From Microbacterium marinilacus (lineage in GTDB: Bacteria; Actinomycetota; Actinomycetes; Actinomycetales; Microbacteriaceae), in assembly GCF_019753765.1 (NCBI RefSeq), contig NZ_JAIJZW010000003.1, positions 124,001-188,000 of the forward strand: DNA of 64,000 nucleotides, read 5' to 3'. Positions within the stretch are counted from its first letter, which is position 1. Each line of letters starts with the position of its first letter. The notes beneath the pieces are model-generated. The model had not been told where the DNA came from. It was given only the letters and a program-made list of their open reading frames with translations, and made no database searches. Positions 36,634 to 44,902 of this stretch are shown here, piece by piece. A program made the translations under genes and the position numbers.

Positions 36634-36742
36634 CGGCCTGGCCTCGCCGGGCGCGGTGCACGACCTCGGGACGGGCGGATGAGCCGCTGCGTGTTCGCTG
36701 CGAGGTCGTACGGGAAGGATCCGGGGCGTGCAGGATGACACC

Positions 36743-37405
36743 ATGGCAGCTCGTGAGCGCCCCGGATGGGGAGAGGCGTTCGGCTTCGCCACGGTCGTGA
36801 TCCTCGCGCCCTGGATCTTGCTCATCGCCGGGGCTGGGCTGCTGCCCCGTCTCGGACAGATCCTCTGGGCGTATATCTGGCTGTCGTTCCCGAGCGGGCT
36901 CGTCGGGGCGCTCGTGCTCGCCGTGCTGGTGCGACGCACGTGCCGCATCGGGACGGCGCCGCTTGCGGGTCTGGTCGGTCTGGTGCTCGTCGTGGCGGGC
37001 CTGGGCGCCGCCATCGTGCTCGTCGCGGTCACCCCGCAGGCCGGGCTGATGATGGTGGTCCTGCAGCCCTTGGCGGCGGTGGGTCTCGCCGCCGCGGTGA
37101 TCCTCTTCCCCGGATGGATGGCCGCGGCCCGCTTCTCCGCGCCTCTGCTCGGCGGGAAGGCCATGTTGTGGCGTCGGCCGCGTCTCGGAGCGCTGCTGAC
37201 CGTCGGCGGCATCGTCGCCGTCGGTTTGGCGCTGCTCTGGCTCGGCGTCGGAGCCGGCGATCGACCAGGTCTGCACCTGACCCGCGCGTTGGCTCTTCTC
37301 GGCTGCGGGCTCACGACGCTTCTGCTGGGACTCTCGTATGCCCTGAGCGGCGACGTCCGGCGAGCGGAGCCGAGGCGTGCCGCGTCGGGGCGCATCGCCG
37401 TCTGA
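36743..37405 (+). CDS. Hypothetical polytopic membrane protein
   Basis: 220 residues with about six hydrophobic segments (for example FATVVILAPWILLIAGAGLL at about 14-33 and GLVLVVAGLGAAIVLVAV) and a short basic C-terminus. No family recognised. ATG 36743 is preferred over GTG 36728 because CAGGAT ends exactly six bases before it, the leaderless pattern seen across the window. The small membrane gene that follows may be its partner. Confidence 0.75.
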   Translation: MAARERPGWGEAFGFATVVILAPWILLIAGAGLLPRLGQILWAYIWLSFPSGLVGALVLAVLVRRTCRIGTAPLAGLVGLVLVVAGLGAAIVLVAVTPQAGLMMVVLQPLAAVGLAAAVILFPGWMAAARFSAPLLGGKAMLWRRPRLGALLTVGGIVAVGLALLWLGVGAGDRPGLHLTRALALLGCGLTTLLLGLSYALSGDVRRAEPRRAASGRIAV

Positions 37406-37421
37406 TCCGTGGAGGCAGGGG

Positions 37422-37586
37422 TTGAGGGCACGTCGGTCGGCGACGATCCTCGGCCCCGTCGTGATCTGCGGGCTCGCACTCGCCGCCCTCGGTGCCGCGA
37501 TGGCCGTCCGATCGCGCGAGCCCCGGCCGCCGACGATCCGCGTGCCCCTCGAACGGTGGGACGCCGCGGAGAATCCCTGGGCCTGA
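37422..37586 (+). CDS. Small single-span membrane protein
   Basis: 54 residues if started at TTG 37422, which has GGAGGCAGGGG immediately upstream. A basic start (RARRSA) precedes one membrane helix (TILGPVVICGLALAALGAAM), with a short exposed tail ending RWDAAENPWA. The frame extends upstream into the preceding gene, but the ribosome site argues for the TTG. It is 16 bases after the previous gene. Confidence 0.55.
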   Translation: MRARRSATILGPVVICGLALAALGAAMAVRSREPRPPTIRVPLERWDAAENPWA

Positions 37587-37619
37587 CGGTTCGCCGCCTC
37601 TCCGCGGGATGATCCCGCG

Positions 37620-38414
37620 TCAGGACAGGACGTCGAGGAACGGGCGGGGGTCGGGAGAAGACGCCGTGCCGTGGAACGCGACGGCGTCGGCGCCCGCCGC
37701 GGCCAGCTCGTCGGTACGGCGCAGGACCGCGTCGCGCAGGTCGGAGCGGCCCGGATCGAGCGCCGTGTAGACGATGACGCGCGCACGGCCCGCGCGCCCG
37801 GCCGCCGCGCGGGCCTCGTCGACGATCGCCCGCGCGGCGCGCAGCGCCTCGACATCGGTGTCGCCCGTGAGCAGCACGCCGTCGCCGAGCTCGCCGGCGA
37901 GCGCGAGCGTCTTCGGCCGGGTCGCGCCGAGCACCAGCTCGGGCGGGGCGGCGGGCGGCCAGTCGAGCGCCACCCGGTCGAGCGCGACGTAGCGGCCGGC
38001 CGCGTCGACGGTCTCGCCGGCGAGCAGCGCCCGCACGGCCGTGGCGTACTCCCGCAGCAGGGTCAGCGGCGACTCGACGCGCGCCCCGACCTGGCCCATC
38101 CAGTCGAGCACGCCGTGCCCGAGCCCGGCGATCACGCGCCCGGGTGCGAGGCGCTCCAGCGTCGCGAGCTCCATCGCCGCGAGCGCGGCGTTGCGCAGGG
38201 GCACCGGCAGCAGGCCGATGCCGACCCGCACCCGCGAGGACCAGGCGAGCGCCGCGGCCGCGGTCGAGACGCCGCCCTCGAGGAAGCAGTCCTCCCACAG
38301 CCAGAGCTCGGCGGCCGGTGACGCGTCCACCGCCTCGACGATCTCGCGCAGCGCCTCCGGGGGCGACTGCGGGCGGAACACGACACCGAGGGTGGGCTGG
38401 GCTGCATCGCTCAT
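37620..38414 (-). CDS. LLM class flavin-dependent oxidoreductase
   Basis: 264-residue luciferase-like protein, F420- or FMN-dependent by family. It has LGVVFRPQSPPEALREIVEA at the start, LWLWEDCFLEGG, VRVGIGLLPVPLRNAALAAM (about 62-81) and LVLGATRPKTLALAGELGDG (about 161-180), with a C-terminus typical of single-component members. ATG 38414 has CACGAT ending six bases upstream. It is alone between convergent and divergent neighbours; substrate unknown. Confidence 0.9.
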   Translation of the reverse strand: MSDAAQPTLGVVFRPQSPPEALREIVEAVDASPAAELWLWEDCFLEGGVSTAAAALAWSSRVRVGIGLLPVPLRNAALAAMELATLERLAPGRVIAGLGHGVLDWMGQVGARVESPLTLLREYATAVRALLAGETVDAAGRYVALDRVALDWPPAAPPELVLGATRPKTLALAGELGDGVLLTGDTDVEALRAARAIVDEARAAAGRAGRARVIVYTALDPGRSDLRDAVLRRTDELAAAGADAVAFHGTASSPDPRPFLDVLS

Positions 38415-38462
38415 GGCCCCATCGTGCCACCGGGGACGGACACGCGAGGAAGGGGGCATGCC

Positions 38463-38491
38463 ATGCCATCACGATGGTAACGTGATGGCAT
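38463..38491. promoter_or_regulatory. VapB operator overlapping promoter and start codon
   Basis: ATGCCATCACG (38463-38473) and CGTGATGGCAT (38481-38491) form a perfect 11-base inverted repeat with a 7-base spacer. The right arm covers the first two bases of the vapB ATG, and the -10 hexamer TAACGT (38478-38483) lies inside it. Bound antitoxin would block RNA polymerase directly. Confidence 0.85.
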
Positions 38492-38723
38492 GAGAACGAC
38501 CATGGACAAGGCTGGGCGTATCGTCGTGCCCGCCGAACTGCGAGCGCGGCTCGGCCTGGTTCCCGGACCGGTCGACATGGTCATGGACGGCGCTGCCATC
38601 CGCATCGAGTTCCCTGTGACCGACGCGGTGGTCGAGCGGGACGGCATCCTGATGGTGCCGGACGGAGGCCGCGAGCTCACGCCGGACGACGTTCGCGAGC
38701 TGCGCCTTGCCGACCAGCGCTGA
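38490..38723 (+). CDS. vapB: AbrB-fold antitoxin (VapB/MazE-like)
   Basis: 77 residues. The swapped-hairpin AbrB/SpoVT domain is in the first 45 (MDKAGRIVVPAELRARLGL), and an acidic C-terminal tail (TPDDVRELRLADQR) would wrap the toxin. Its start codon sits in its own operator and six bases after TAACGT, so translation is probably leaderless. It overlaps the toxin gene by 17 bases. Confidence 0.9.
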   Translation: MRTTMDKAGRIVVPAELRARLGLVPGPVDMVMDGAAIRIEFPVTDAVVERDGILMVPDGGRELTPDDVRELRLADQR

Positions 38724-39123
38724 GCTGCTGCTGGATACGAGTGCGGCCGTCGCGCTCGTCCAGCCGACGCACGTGCACCATCGCGACGTCCTCGACCACG
38801 TCCGCGGGCGCGCGCTGGGCCTTGCGGGGCACGCGGCGATCGAGACCTACTCGGTGCTCACCCGGCTTCCCGGCGCCCAGCGGGTCTCTGCGGCGGTCGC
38901 CGCGCGGATGATCGAGGTGAACTTTCCGCGGAGCCATGCGCTGAGCGCGGCGGGGGGACGCCGCGCTCCGTCGAGGTTCGCGGCCGCCGGCATCGCCGGC
39001 GGTGCCGTCTACGACGGACTCGTCGCGCTGGCGGCAGAGGAGGCGCGCATCGCGCTCCTCACGTGCGATCGCCGTGCGGTCGACACCTACGCGCGGCTGG
39101 GGGTGGACGTCACGATCGTGTGA
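38707..39123 (+). CDS. vapC: PIN-domain ribonuclease toxin VapC
   Basis: 138 residues. The PIN metal-binding acids are visible: Asp10 (LLLDTSAAVAL), Glu46 (AAIETYSVLTR), Asp103 (GAVYDGLVALAA) and Asp121 (LLTCDRRAVDTY). It would cleave RNA, often tRNA, when freed from VapB. The start is TTG 38707, giving a 17-base overlap with vapB; no better start exists upstream of the first Asp. It ends 8 bases from the convergent grpB gene. Confidence 0.9.
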   Translation: MPTSAELLLDTSAAVALVQPTHVHHRDVLDHVRGRALGLAGHAAIETYSVLTRLPGAQRVSAAVAARMIEVNFPRSHALSAAGGRRAPSRFAAAGIAGGAVYDGLVALAAEEARIALLTCDRRAVDTYARLGVDVTIV

Positions 39124-39131
39124 GTCGCGAT

Positions 39132-39737
39132 TCAGAGGCCCGCGGCCGAGAAGGCCCGTGCGTAGATCTGCCGGACGGCGGCCTCCTTGCGCTCGTTGTA
39201 CCGCGTCACCGTCTCGCCGTGCGCGTTGGCAGCGGCGGCGGCCTCCCTCTTGACGGCGGCGTACAGCTCCCGGTCCGCGGCGTCGCGGCGCAGGTGGTCG
39301 CGGAAGACCCGGTGCCGCCACGGCTCGCTCGCGTCGGGCCCGAACACGTGCAGGTTGCACGCCGGATCCCACCGCTTCAGCAGGCGGTGCCGCTGCCACC
39401 ACGGCTCGCGCACGCGCAGCTCGAAGCCCGCGGCCAGAAGGGGCGGCAGCCAGCCCGCCTCGGCGTCCGGATCGGCCACGATCAGGTCGACGTCGACGAC
39501 GGGTTTCGCCGGTAGGCCCGCCACGGACGTGGACCCCACGTGCTCGATCTGAAGCGCGCGGGCGCCGAGCGCGTCGTGGACGATCCCCGCGATCAGCGCG
39601 AACGCCTTCGGCCAGCGCGGATCCGGCTCGGCGATCGCGACGTCGCCGTGGCGGTCCTCGCTCCCGGACACCCACGGGCTGAGCCCGTCGGGCGGCGGGG
39701 TGTCGTCGAAGGCGGCGATCTCACGACGGGTGGGCAT
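39132..39737 (-). CDS. GrpB family protein (UPF0157 nucleotidyltransferase-like)
   Basis: 201 residues. The nucleotidyltransferase-like core is IEHVGSTSVAGLPAKPVVDV (about 64-83) followed by DLIVADPD. Later NLHVFGPDASEPWRHRVFRD and YNERKEAAVRQIYARA are family hallmarks. Members are sometimes linked to CoaE-like functions, but the role is undefined. ATG 39737 has CAGAGT ending six bases upstream (leaderless). Confidence 0.9.
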   Translation of the reverse strand: MPTRREIAAFDDTPPPDGLSPWVSGSEDRHGDVAIAEPDPRWPKAFALIAGIVHDALGARALQIEHVGSTSVAGLPAKPVVDVDLIVADPDAEAGWLPPLLAAGFELRVREPWWQRHRLLKRWDPACNLHVFGPDASEPWRHRVFRDHLRRDAADRELYAAVKREAAAAANAHGETVTRYNERKEAAVRQIYARAFSAAGL

Positions 39738-39872
39738 GCGGCCACTCTGCCGCAGGGGACGAGGCTCACAGCGGAGGCAGGCCCCCGCACGAACTAGGAT
39801 CGAGGTATCCGCGCGCCGCCCCCGGGGCGGTCTCGCGCGTCCTTCCCGTTCCTCCCGACCATTGGAGCCACC

Positions 39873-41258
39873 GTGGCCGAGCCCTCCCGCCTCGACAAGG
39901 TCATCAGCCTCGCCCGCCATCGCGGGTTCGTCTTCCAGGCGGGCGAGATCTACGGCGGGTCCCGCTCGGCGTGGGACTACGGCCCCCTCGGCACGGAGCT
40001 CAAGGAGAACATCCGCCGGCAGTGGTGGCAGACGTTCGTGCGCGGCCGTGGCGACATGGTCGGCCTGGACTCGTCGATCATCCTGCCGTCCAAGGTGTGG
40101 GAGGCCTCGGGTCACGTCGCGACCTTCAGCGACCCCCTGGTCGAGTGCCTGCAGTGCCACAGGCGCCACCGCGAGGACCACCTCGTCGAGGCGTTCGTCG
40201 ACAAGAAGGGCCGCCAGCCCGAGAACGGCATGGCGGACATCGTCTGCCCCGACTGCGGCACGCGCGGCCAGTGGACCGAGCCGAAGTCGTTCTCGGGGCT
40301 CGTGAAGACCTATCTCGGCGTGGTGGACGACGAGTCGGGCCTGTACTACCTGCGGCCGGAGACGGCGCAGGGCATCTTCGTGAACTTCGCGAACGTGCTC
40401 ACCGCGTCGCGCAAGAAGCCGCCGTTCGGCGTCGGCCAGGTCGGCAAGGCCTTCCGCAACGAGATCACGCCCGGCAACTTCATCTTCCGCACCCGCGAGT
40501 TCGAGCAGATGGAGATCGAGTTCTTCGTGCCGCCGGCCGAGGCCGCCACGTGGTTCGACCACTGGGTCGAGGCCTGCTGGAACTGGTTCCTCGACCTCGG
40601 CATCGACGCGCAGAACATGCGCCGCCTGGACATCCCGGACGGGGAGCGCGCCCACTACTCGGACCGCACCATCGACGTGGAGTACGACTTCGGCTTCCCC
40701 GGCAAGGGCTGGGGCGAGCTCATGGGCATCGCCAACCGGACCGACTTCGACCTGACGAACCACATCAAGGCGTCGGGCAGCAAGCTGGAGTACTTCGACC
40801 AGGCCTCGGGCGAGAAGTACGTGCCCTACGTGATCGAGCCCTCGTTCGGTCTGACGCGGTCGATGATGGCGTTCCTGATCGACGCCTACACCGAGGAGGA
40901 GGTGCCGAACGCCAAGGGCGGCACCGACACCCGCACGGTGTTGAAGCTCGACCCGCGCCTGGCGCCGGTCAAGGTCGCGGTGCTGCCGCTGTCGCGCAAC
41001 GAGCGGCTCTCGCCGCTGGCACGCGAGGTGGCCGACGACCTGCGCGGCACGTGGAACGTCGACTTCGACGACGCGGGCGCCATCGGTCGTCGCTACCGCC
41101 GGCAGGACGAGATCGGCACGCCCCTGTGCGTGACGATCGACTTCGACTCGCTCGACGACCGCGCCGTGACGGTGCGCGACCGCGACACGATGTCGCAGGA
41201 GCGCGTGCCGCTCGAGGGCCTGCGGGCGTACCTCTCGGAGCGCCTGCGCGGCGCCTGA
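39873..41258 (+). CDS. glyS: Glycyl-tRNA synthetase, single-chain class II type
   Basis: 461-residue alpha2 enzyme that charges tRNA-Gly. The class II motifs are present: motif 2 [20 protein letters not shown] (about 204-223) and motif 3 [15 protein letters not shown] near 320. Four zinc-binding-type Cys occur as CLQC (about 92-95) and CPDC (about 126-129). The C-terminal anticodon domain starts at [12 protein letters not shown]. It begins at GTG 39873 with TTGGAGCC upstream and a likely -10 TAGGAT at 39795-39800. The 65-base leader shows no T-box structure. Confidence 0.97.
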   Translation: MAEPSRLDKVISLARHRGFVFQAGEIYGGSRSAWDYGPLGTELKENIRRQWWQTFVRGRGDMVGLDSSIILPSKVWEASGHVATFSDPLVECLQCHRRHREDHLVEAFVDKKGRQPENGMADIVCPDCGTRGQWTEPKSFSGLVKTYLGVVDDESGLYYLRPETAQGIFVNFANVLTASRKKPPFGVGQVGKAFRNEITPGNFIFRTREFEQMEIEFFVPPAEAATWFDHWVEACWNWFLDLGIDAQNMRRLDIPDGERAHYSDRTIDVEYDFGFPGKGWGELMGIANRTDFDLTNHIKASGSKLEYFDQASGEKYVPYVIEPSFGLTRSMMAFLIDAYTEEEVPNAKGGTDTRTVLKLDPRLAPVKVAVLPLSRNERLSPLAREVADDLRGTWNVDFDDAGAIGRRYRRQDEIGTPLCVTIDFDSLDDRAVTVRDRDTMSQERVPLEGLRAYLSERLRGA

Positions 41259-41404
41259 GCCAAGGGTTCCGCGCGTCGCGGAGTCCCAGCCCGCGGGATC
41301 CGTCCTCGCTCCGCTCCCACGTGGCGGGAGTGGTCGATCAGCGCTGTCCTCGGGTGCCTACAGTGAGCTTGGGGGGGACGTTTGCCGCGCCCTGAGGATG
41401 CCCG

Positions 41405-42028
41405 ATGCCCCCGCTCTCCGCCCCGCTGACCAATCGCGGACCGCGCCTGTCCGACCTCGCCTTCGACCGGCTCGCGGAGGCGATCGTCGACGGCACGCTG
41501 CCGCCCGGCGAGCTGCTGCGTGACCGCGTGCTGGCGACGCAGCTCGGCGTCTCGCGCATGCCGATCCGAGAGGCGCTGCAGCGTCTGGAGCGGTGCCACC
41601 TCGTCGAGACCGCCGCCAGCCGGTTCACGCGCGTCACGGTGTTCACGCCGGAGCTGGTGGCTGCGGGCATCGAGTACGCCGGCTTCCTGTTCGCGTCGTC
41701 GATGCGCATGTCGGTGATCCGGATGACGGACGAGCAGCATGCGCGGGCGGTCACCCTGCTCGACGAGCTGGTGGCCGCCGAGACCGAGCACCAGTATCTG
41801 TCCGCGACGGGCGCCGTCTACCGCTTCGCGATGGCGACGGCGGGGAACGAGGTCCTCGGTCGCCGCAGCGATGTCTGGTACATGTTCTCGTGCGCGGCGC
41901 GGGCGCTGCCCGCCGGCGAGCTCGTGGATCGCATCGGGCGGGACGCGGGGCGGCTGCGCGATGCGGTCGCGGCGCGGGACGCCGACGCCGCCGAGGCGGC
42001 GCTGCGCCGCATGCACGGCATCGTCTGA
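41405..42028 (+). CDS. GntR family transcriptional regulator (FadR-type)
   Basis: 207 residues. The N-terminal winged helix has IVDGTLPPGELLRDRVLATQ (about 24-43), SRMPIREALQRLERCHLVE (about 48-66), and the helical FCD-type effector domain follows. TACAGT (41360-41365) is a plausible -10. No cotranscribed target; a 130-base gap holding a dispersed palindrome separates it from the convergent LacI gene. Confidence 0.9.
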   Translation: MPPLSAPLTNRGPRLSDLAFDRLAEAIVDGTLPPGELLRDRVLATQLGVSRMPIREALQRLERCHLVETAASRFTRVTVFTPELVAAGIEYAGFLFASSMRMSVIRMTDEQHARAVTLLDELVAAETEHQYLSATGAVYRFAMATAGNEVLGRRSDVWYMFSCAARALPAGELVDRIGRDAGRLRDAVAARDADAAEAALRRMHGIV

Positions 42029-42063
42029 CGCCCGCCCCGCCCGGACCGGCCCGGCCCGGCCGC

Positions 42064-42132
42064 GAAAATCCGTTCCTGCGCCGACAATGCGTGCAGCGCC
42101 TGCATTCTCGGCGCAGGGACGGATTCTCGGCG
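42064..42132. repeat. Nested palindrome family, copy A
   Basis: About 69 bases that fold almost end to end. The outer arms are AAAATCCGTTCCTGCGCC and GGCGCAGGGACGGATTCTC; the inner arms are GACAATGCG and TGCATTCTC around GTGCAGCGCC. Four 8-base words of form GA(G/C)AAT(C/G)C occur, two per arm, in mirrored orientation. It lies between convergent gntR and lacI. Copies B and C are at 49631 and 52851. Confidence 0.9.
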
Positions 42133-42161
42133 TGGAGGGGCCGGCGGGGTGGGGGTCGGGG

Positions 42162-43112
42162 TCAGGCCCGGGGCCAGGTCACGGGTACCGGCAGCCGGAG
42201 GGTCTCCGGATCGGACCCCGGCCGGGCCAGTCGCCCGATGAGCAGCTCGACGGCCGTGCGGCCCAGGGCCACGCCGTCGACGTCGATCGCGGGGGTGTCG
42301 ACCAGGCCGAGGGCGTCGACGATCTCGTTCTCGGAGCTCACGACGGGGAGGGGCTCCCCGGCCGACAGGAGCGCGTACTGCACTCCCAGGCCGATCGCGG
42401 TCGCGTACGGGATCAACGCGGTGGGCGTCAGGCGGCGCACGTCGTCGGCGGCGCCGACGCCGGCCGCGAACGTCGAGGGATAGGGCCCCACGACGTCCAC
42501 GAGTGCCCCGGCCCGCTCGGCGGCCGCGCGCACCGCGGCGCTGCGCTGCCGGTCCTGCCACGAGCCCTCCGGCCCGCCGATGTACAGGATGCGGCGGTGC
42601 CCGTCGCCGGCGAGGCGCGACGCGAGCTCGCCGAACGCGTGCGCCGTGTCGGCGGCGACCGAGGCGATCCCCGCGATCTCGCGATCGACCAGCACGGCGG
42701 GCTTGGCGCGCGTCGCGGCCGTCACGAGGTCGTCGCTGCCGCGCGGGGCGACCACGATGTAGCCGTCGACCTGCCGCGACAGCCGCTCGAAGGCCACGAG
42801 CTCGTCGGCATGCTCCAAGGGATGCACGACGACCGTCAGCTGCATGCCCTCGGCGCCGGCGCGCTCCTGGGCGCCGCCGATGATCGGAGTGAAGAAGCTG
42901 TTGGCGAGCGTGGGGACGACGAGGGCGACGATGCCGGTCCGCCCTCCGGCGAGCTGCCGTGCGGCGCTGTTGGCGACGAAGCCGAGCTTCTCCGCGGCCT
43001 CGTGCACGCGCCGAGCCGTCGCCGGCGACACGACCTCCGGTCGGGAGAAGGCCCGCGAGGCGGTGGCCTTGGAGACGCCGGCGAGAGCCGCGACGTCCGC
43101 GATCGTGGCCAT
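42162..43112 (-). CDS. LacI family transcriptional repressor
   Basis: 316 residues. The DNA-binding helix-turn-helix with hinge is at the very start (TIADVAALAGVSKATASRAF), followed by a periplasmic-binding-like sensor (VALVVPTLANSFFTPIIGGA, about 60-79). ATG 43112 follows GAGGGGGTGAGC. It is divergent from the ABC importer, with two AACCGGTT operators between. Presumably represses both until the transported solute or a derivative binds. Confidence 0.93.
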   Translation of the reverse strand: MATIADVAALAGVSKATASRAFSRPEVVSPATARRVHEAAEKLGFVANSAARQLAGGRTGIVALVVPTLANSFFTPIIGGAQERAGAEGMQLTVVVHPLEHADELVAFERLSRQVDGYIVVAPRGSDDLVTAATRAKPAVLVDREIAGIASVAADTAHAFGELASRLAGDGHRRILYIGGPEGSWQDRQRSAAVRAAAERAGALVDVVGPYPSTFAAGVGAADDVRRLTPTALIPYATAIGLGVQYALLSAGEPLPVVSSENEIVDALGLVDTPAIDVDGVALGRTAVELLIGRLARPGSDPETLRLPVPVTWPRA

Positions 43113-43152
43113 GCTCACCCCCTCTGCTCCGCACATCATAGGCACAGCCGCG

Positions 43153-43164
43153 TAACCGGTTGCA
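43153..43164. promoter_or_regulatory. LacI-type operator 1
   Basis: TAACCGGTTGCA has a perfect AACCGGTT core (43154-43161), the classic LacI/GalR shape. It lies 41 bases before the lacI start on the minus strand. Confidence 0.8.
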
Positions 43165-43230
43165 GCATCTCGTAACACGATATTTACACAGGCGATTTCG
43201 CACCTTGAGGAAGATGATCCTACGGTGGAA

Positions 43231-43244
43231 TGCAACCGGTTACA
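43231..43244. promoter_or_regulatory. LacI-type operator 2
   Basis: TGCAACCGGTTACA carries the same AACCGGTT core (43234-43241) in the opposite flank orientation to operator 1, with centres 80 bases apart. It lies 40 bases before the importer's first gene, so a DNA loop between the two is possible. Confidence 0.8.
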
Positions 43245-43283
43245 TTTGCCGGTGATCCCGTTTCTGCCGCGATGGAGGCCGCG

Positions 43284-44108
43284 ATGAGAACCCGTCTCAC
43301 GCCCGCGCTCATGCTGCTGCCGGGCCTCGCGTTCCTGCTCATCGGCTTCCTCGTGCCGTCGCTGGCGATGCTGTTCTCGCCCCCGGGCACGGCGACGGCC
43401 GACATCTTCGTGCGACTCGGCGAGATGCTCACCGATCCGTACGACCTGCGCATCATCGGCCGCACCCTGCTGATCGGCCTCGTCGTCACGGCCATCTGCG
43501 TCGTCCTCGGCTTCCCGATCGCGTACCTGCTCGCGCGCTCCACGTCGCGCTGGTCGGGCGTGTTCCTCGCCCTCGCGATCTTCCCGCTGCTGCTCAGCAA
43601 CGTGGTGCGCACCTTCGGGTGGCTGGTGGTGCTGGGATCGAACGGCGCGATCGGGCAGCTGCTCACCGGGCTGGGCATCGTGGACGAGGCGCCGCAGCTG
43701 CTCTACACGCCGCTGGCGGTCGTGCTCGGTCTGACCCAGCTGTTCCTGCCGCTGGCGATCATCACCTGCTACTCGGCGGTGTCGCAGGTCGACGCGGGCC
43801 TCGACGACGCAGCGCGGGGCCTCGGGGCGAGCCGTACGCGCACCTTCTGGGACGTGGTGCTGCCGCTGTCGCTGCCCGGCATCGTCGTGGCCGCGACGCT
43901 CGTGTTCGCCGGCTCGGTGACCGCCTACACCACCCCCTACCTGCTCGGCGGGTCGTCCAACCGCATGCTGTCGACCCAGCTGTTCACCTACTCCAGCGTC
44001 TCGATCGACTGGGCGAGCGCGTCGGCGACCGCCGTGATCATGACGGTCCTGGTGTTCGCGGTCTCCGCGCTGTCGTCCCTCGCCGGGCGGAAGGGAGCCG
44101 TCTCGTGA
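43284..44108 (+). CDS. ABC transporter permease, PotB-like
   Basis: 274-residue permease with about six hydrophobic segments. The family N-terminus is LTPALMLLPGLAFLLIGFLV, and the coupling motif around DDAARGLGASRTRTFWDVVL (about 183-202) is the EAA loop of binding-protein transporters of the spermidine/putrescine/2-aminoethylphosphonate group. ATG 43284 is chosen because GGAGG sits five bases upstream; ATG 43272 would add four residues, and ATG 43230 lies in the operator. Confidence 0.93.
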   Translation: MRTRLTPALMLLPGLAFLLIGFLVPSLAMLFSPPGTATADIFVRLGEMLTDPYDLRIIGRTLLIGLVVTAICVVLGFPIAYLLARSTSRWSGVFLALAIFPLLLSNVVRTFGWLVVLGSNGAIGQLLTGLGIVDEAPQLLYTPLAVVLGLTQLFLPLAIITCYSAVSQVDAGLDDAARGLGASRTRTFWDVVLPLSLPGIVVAATLVFAGSVTAYTTPYLLGGSSNRMLSTQLFTYSSVSIDWASASATAVIMTVLVFAVSALSSLAGRKGAVS

Positions 44109-44902
44109 GCGAGCGCCGCCCGGTCGCCACCGCCCTCGCGGTCGCGGGCTACGTGATCATGATCGTCCCGATCCTGTTCGTCGTGGCGACCGCCTTCACC
44201 GCCGGCAACACCCTGCGGTTCCCGCCCGAGGGGCTCTCGCTGCATTGGTTCGGCGAGGCGCTCGGCTACCGGCCGTTCGTCGGCGCCCTCGTCAGCAGCG
44301 TGCAGATCGCGGTGCTCGCCACGCTCATCGCGCTGCTGGTCGGGGTGCCCGCGACCCTCGCGATCCACCGCGGACGCATCCCCGGCAAGGCCGTGGTCGA
44401 GAACCTGTTCCTCTCGCCCCTGATCGTGCCCGAGCTCGTGGTCGGGCTGGCGCTGTTCCAGCAGCTCGTCGTGACGTTCCGGATCGACAACTGGCCGGTG
44501 CTGCTCATCGGGCACACCGCGCTGCTGCTGCCGTACGCGGTGCGCGTCACGGGCGCGTCGCTGGCGGGCGCCGACCCGGGGCTCGAGGAGGCGGCACGCG
44601 GCCTGGGCGCCTCGCCGATGCGCACCTTCTGGACCATCACGCTGCCCGTGCTGCGGCCCGGGATCTTCTCGGCCGCGCTGCTGAGCTTCATCACCTCGTT
44701 CAACAACGTGCCGCTGTCGTTGCTGCTGCAGAGCCGCCAGACCCAGACCCTGCCGATCACGATGCTCGACTACGTGCAGCAGAGCTACGACCCCATGGTC
44801 GCCGCGACCTCGACGCTCATCCTCGCCGCGACCGTCGTCGTCGCCGTCATCGCCGAGCGCACGGTCGGCTTCGCCAAGATCTTCGGAGGCATCAACCGAT
44901 GA
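44105..44902 (+). CDS. ABC transporter permease, PotC-like
   Basis: 265-residue permease, partner of the preceding one. EEAARGLGASPMRTFWTITL (about 160-179) is the EAA coupling loop, and FLSPLIVPELVVGLALFQQL is typical of PotC. The start is GTG 44105, overlapping the previous stop (GTGA), and its own stop overlaps the ATPase gene by ATGA. Confidence 0.93.
   Translation: MSERRPVATALAVAGYVIMIVPILFVVATAFTAGNTLRFPPEGLSLHWFGEALGYRPFVGALVSSVQIAVLATLIALLVGVPATLAIHRGRIPGKAVVENLFLSPLIVPELVVGLALFQQLVVTFRIDNWPVLLIGHTALLLPYAVRVTGASLAGADPGLEEAARGLGASPMRTFWTITLPVLRPGIFSAALLSFITSFNNVPLSLLLQSRQTQTLPITMLDYVQQSYDPMVAATSTLILAATVVVAVIAERTVGFAKIFGGINR

Noticed and set aside
39738..39872. T-box riboswitch upstream of glyS
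   Set aside because: The gap is 135 bases with a likely -10 at 39795, leaving a 65-base leader, too short, and no T-box consensus is visible.
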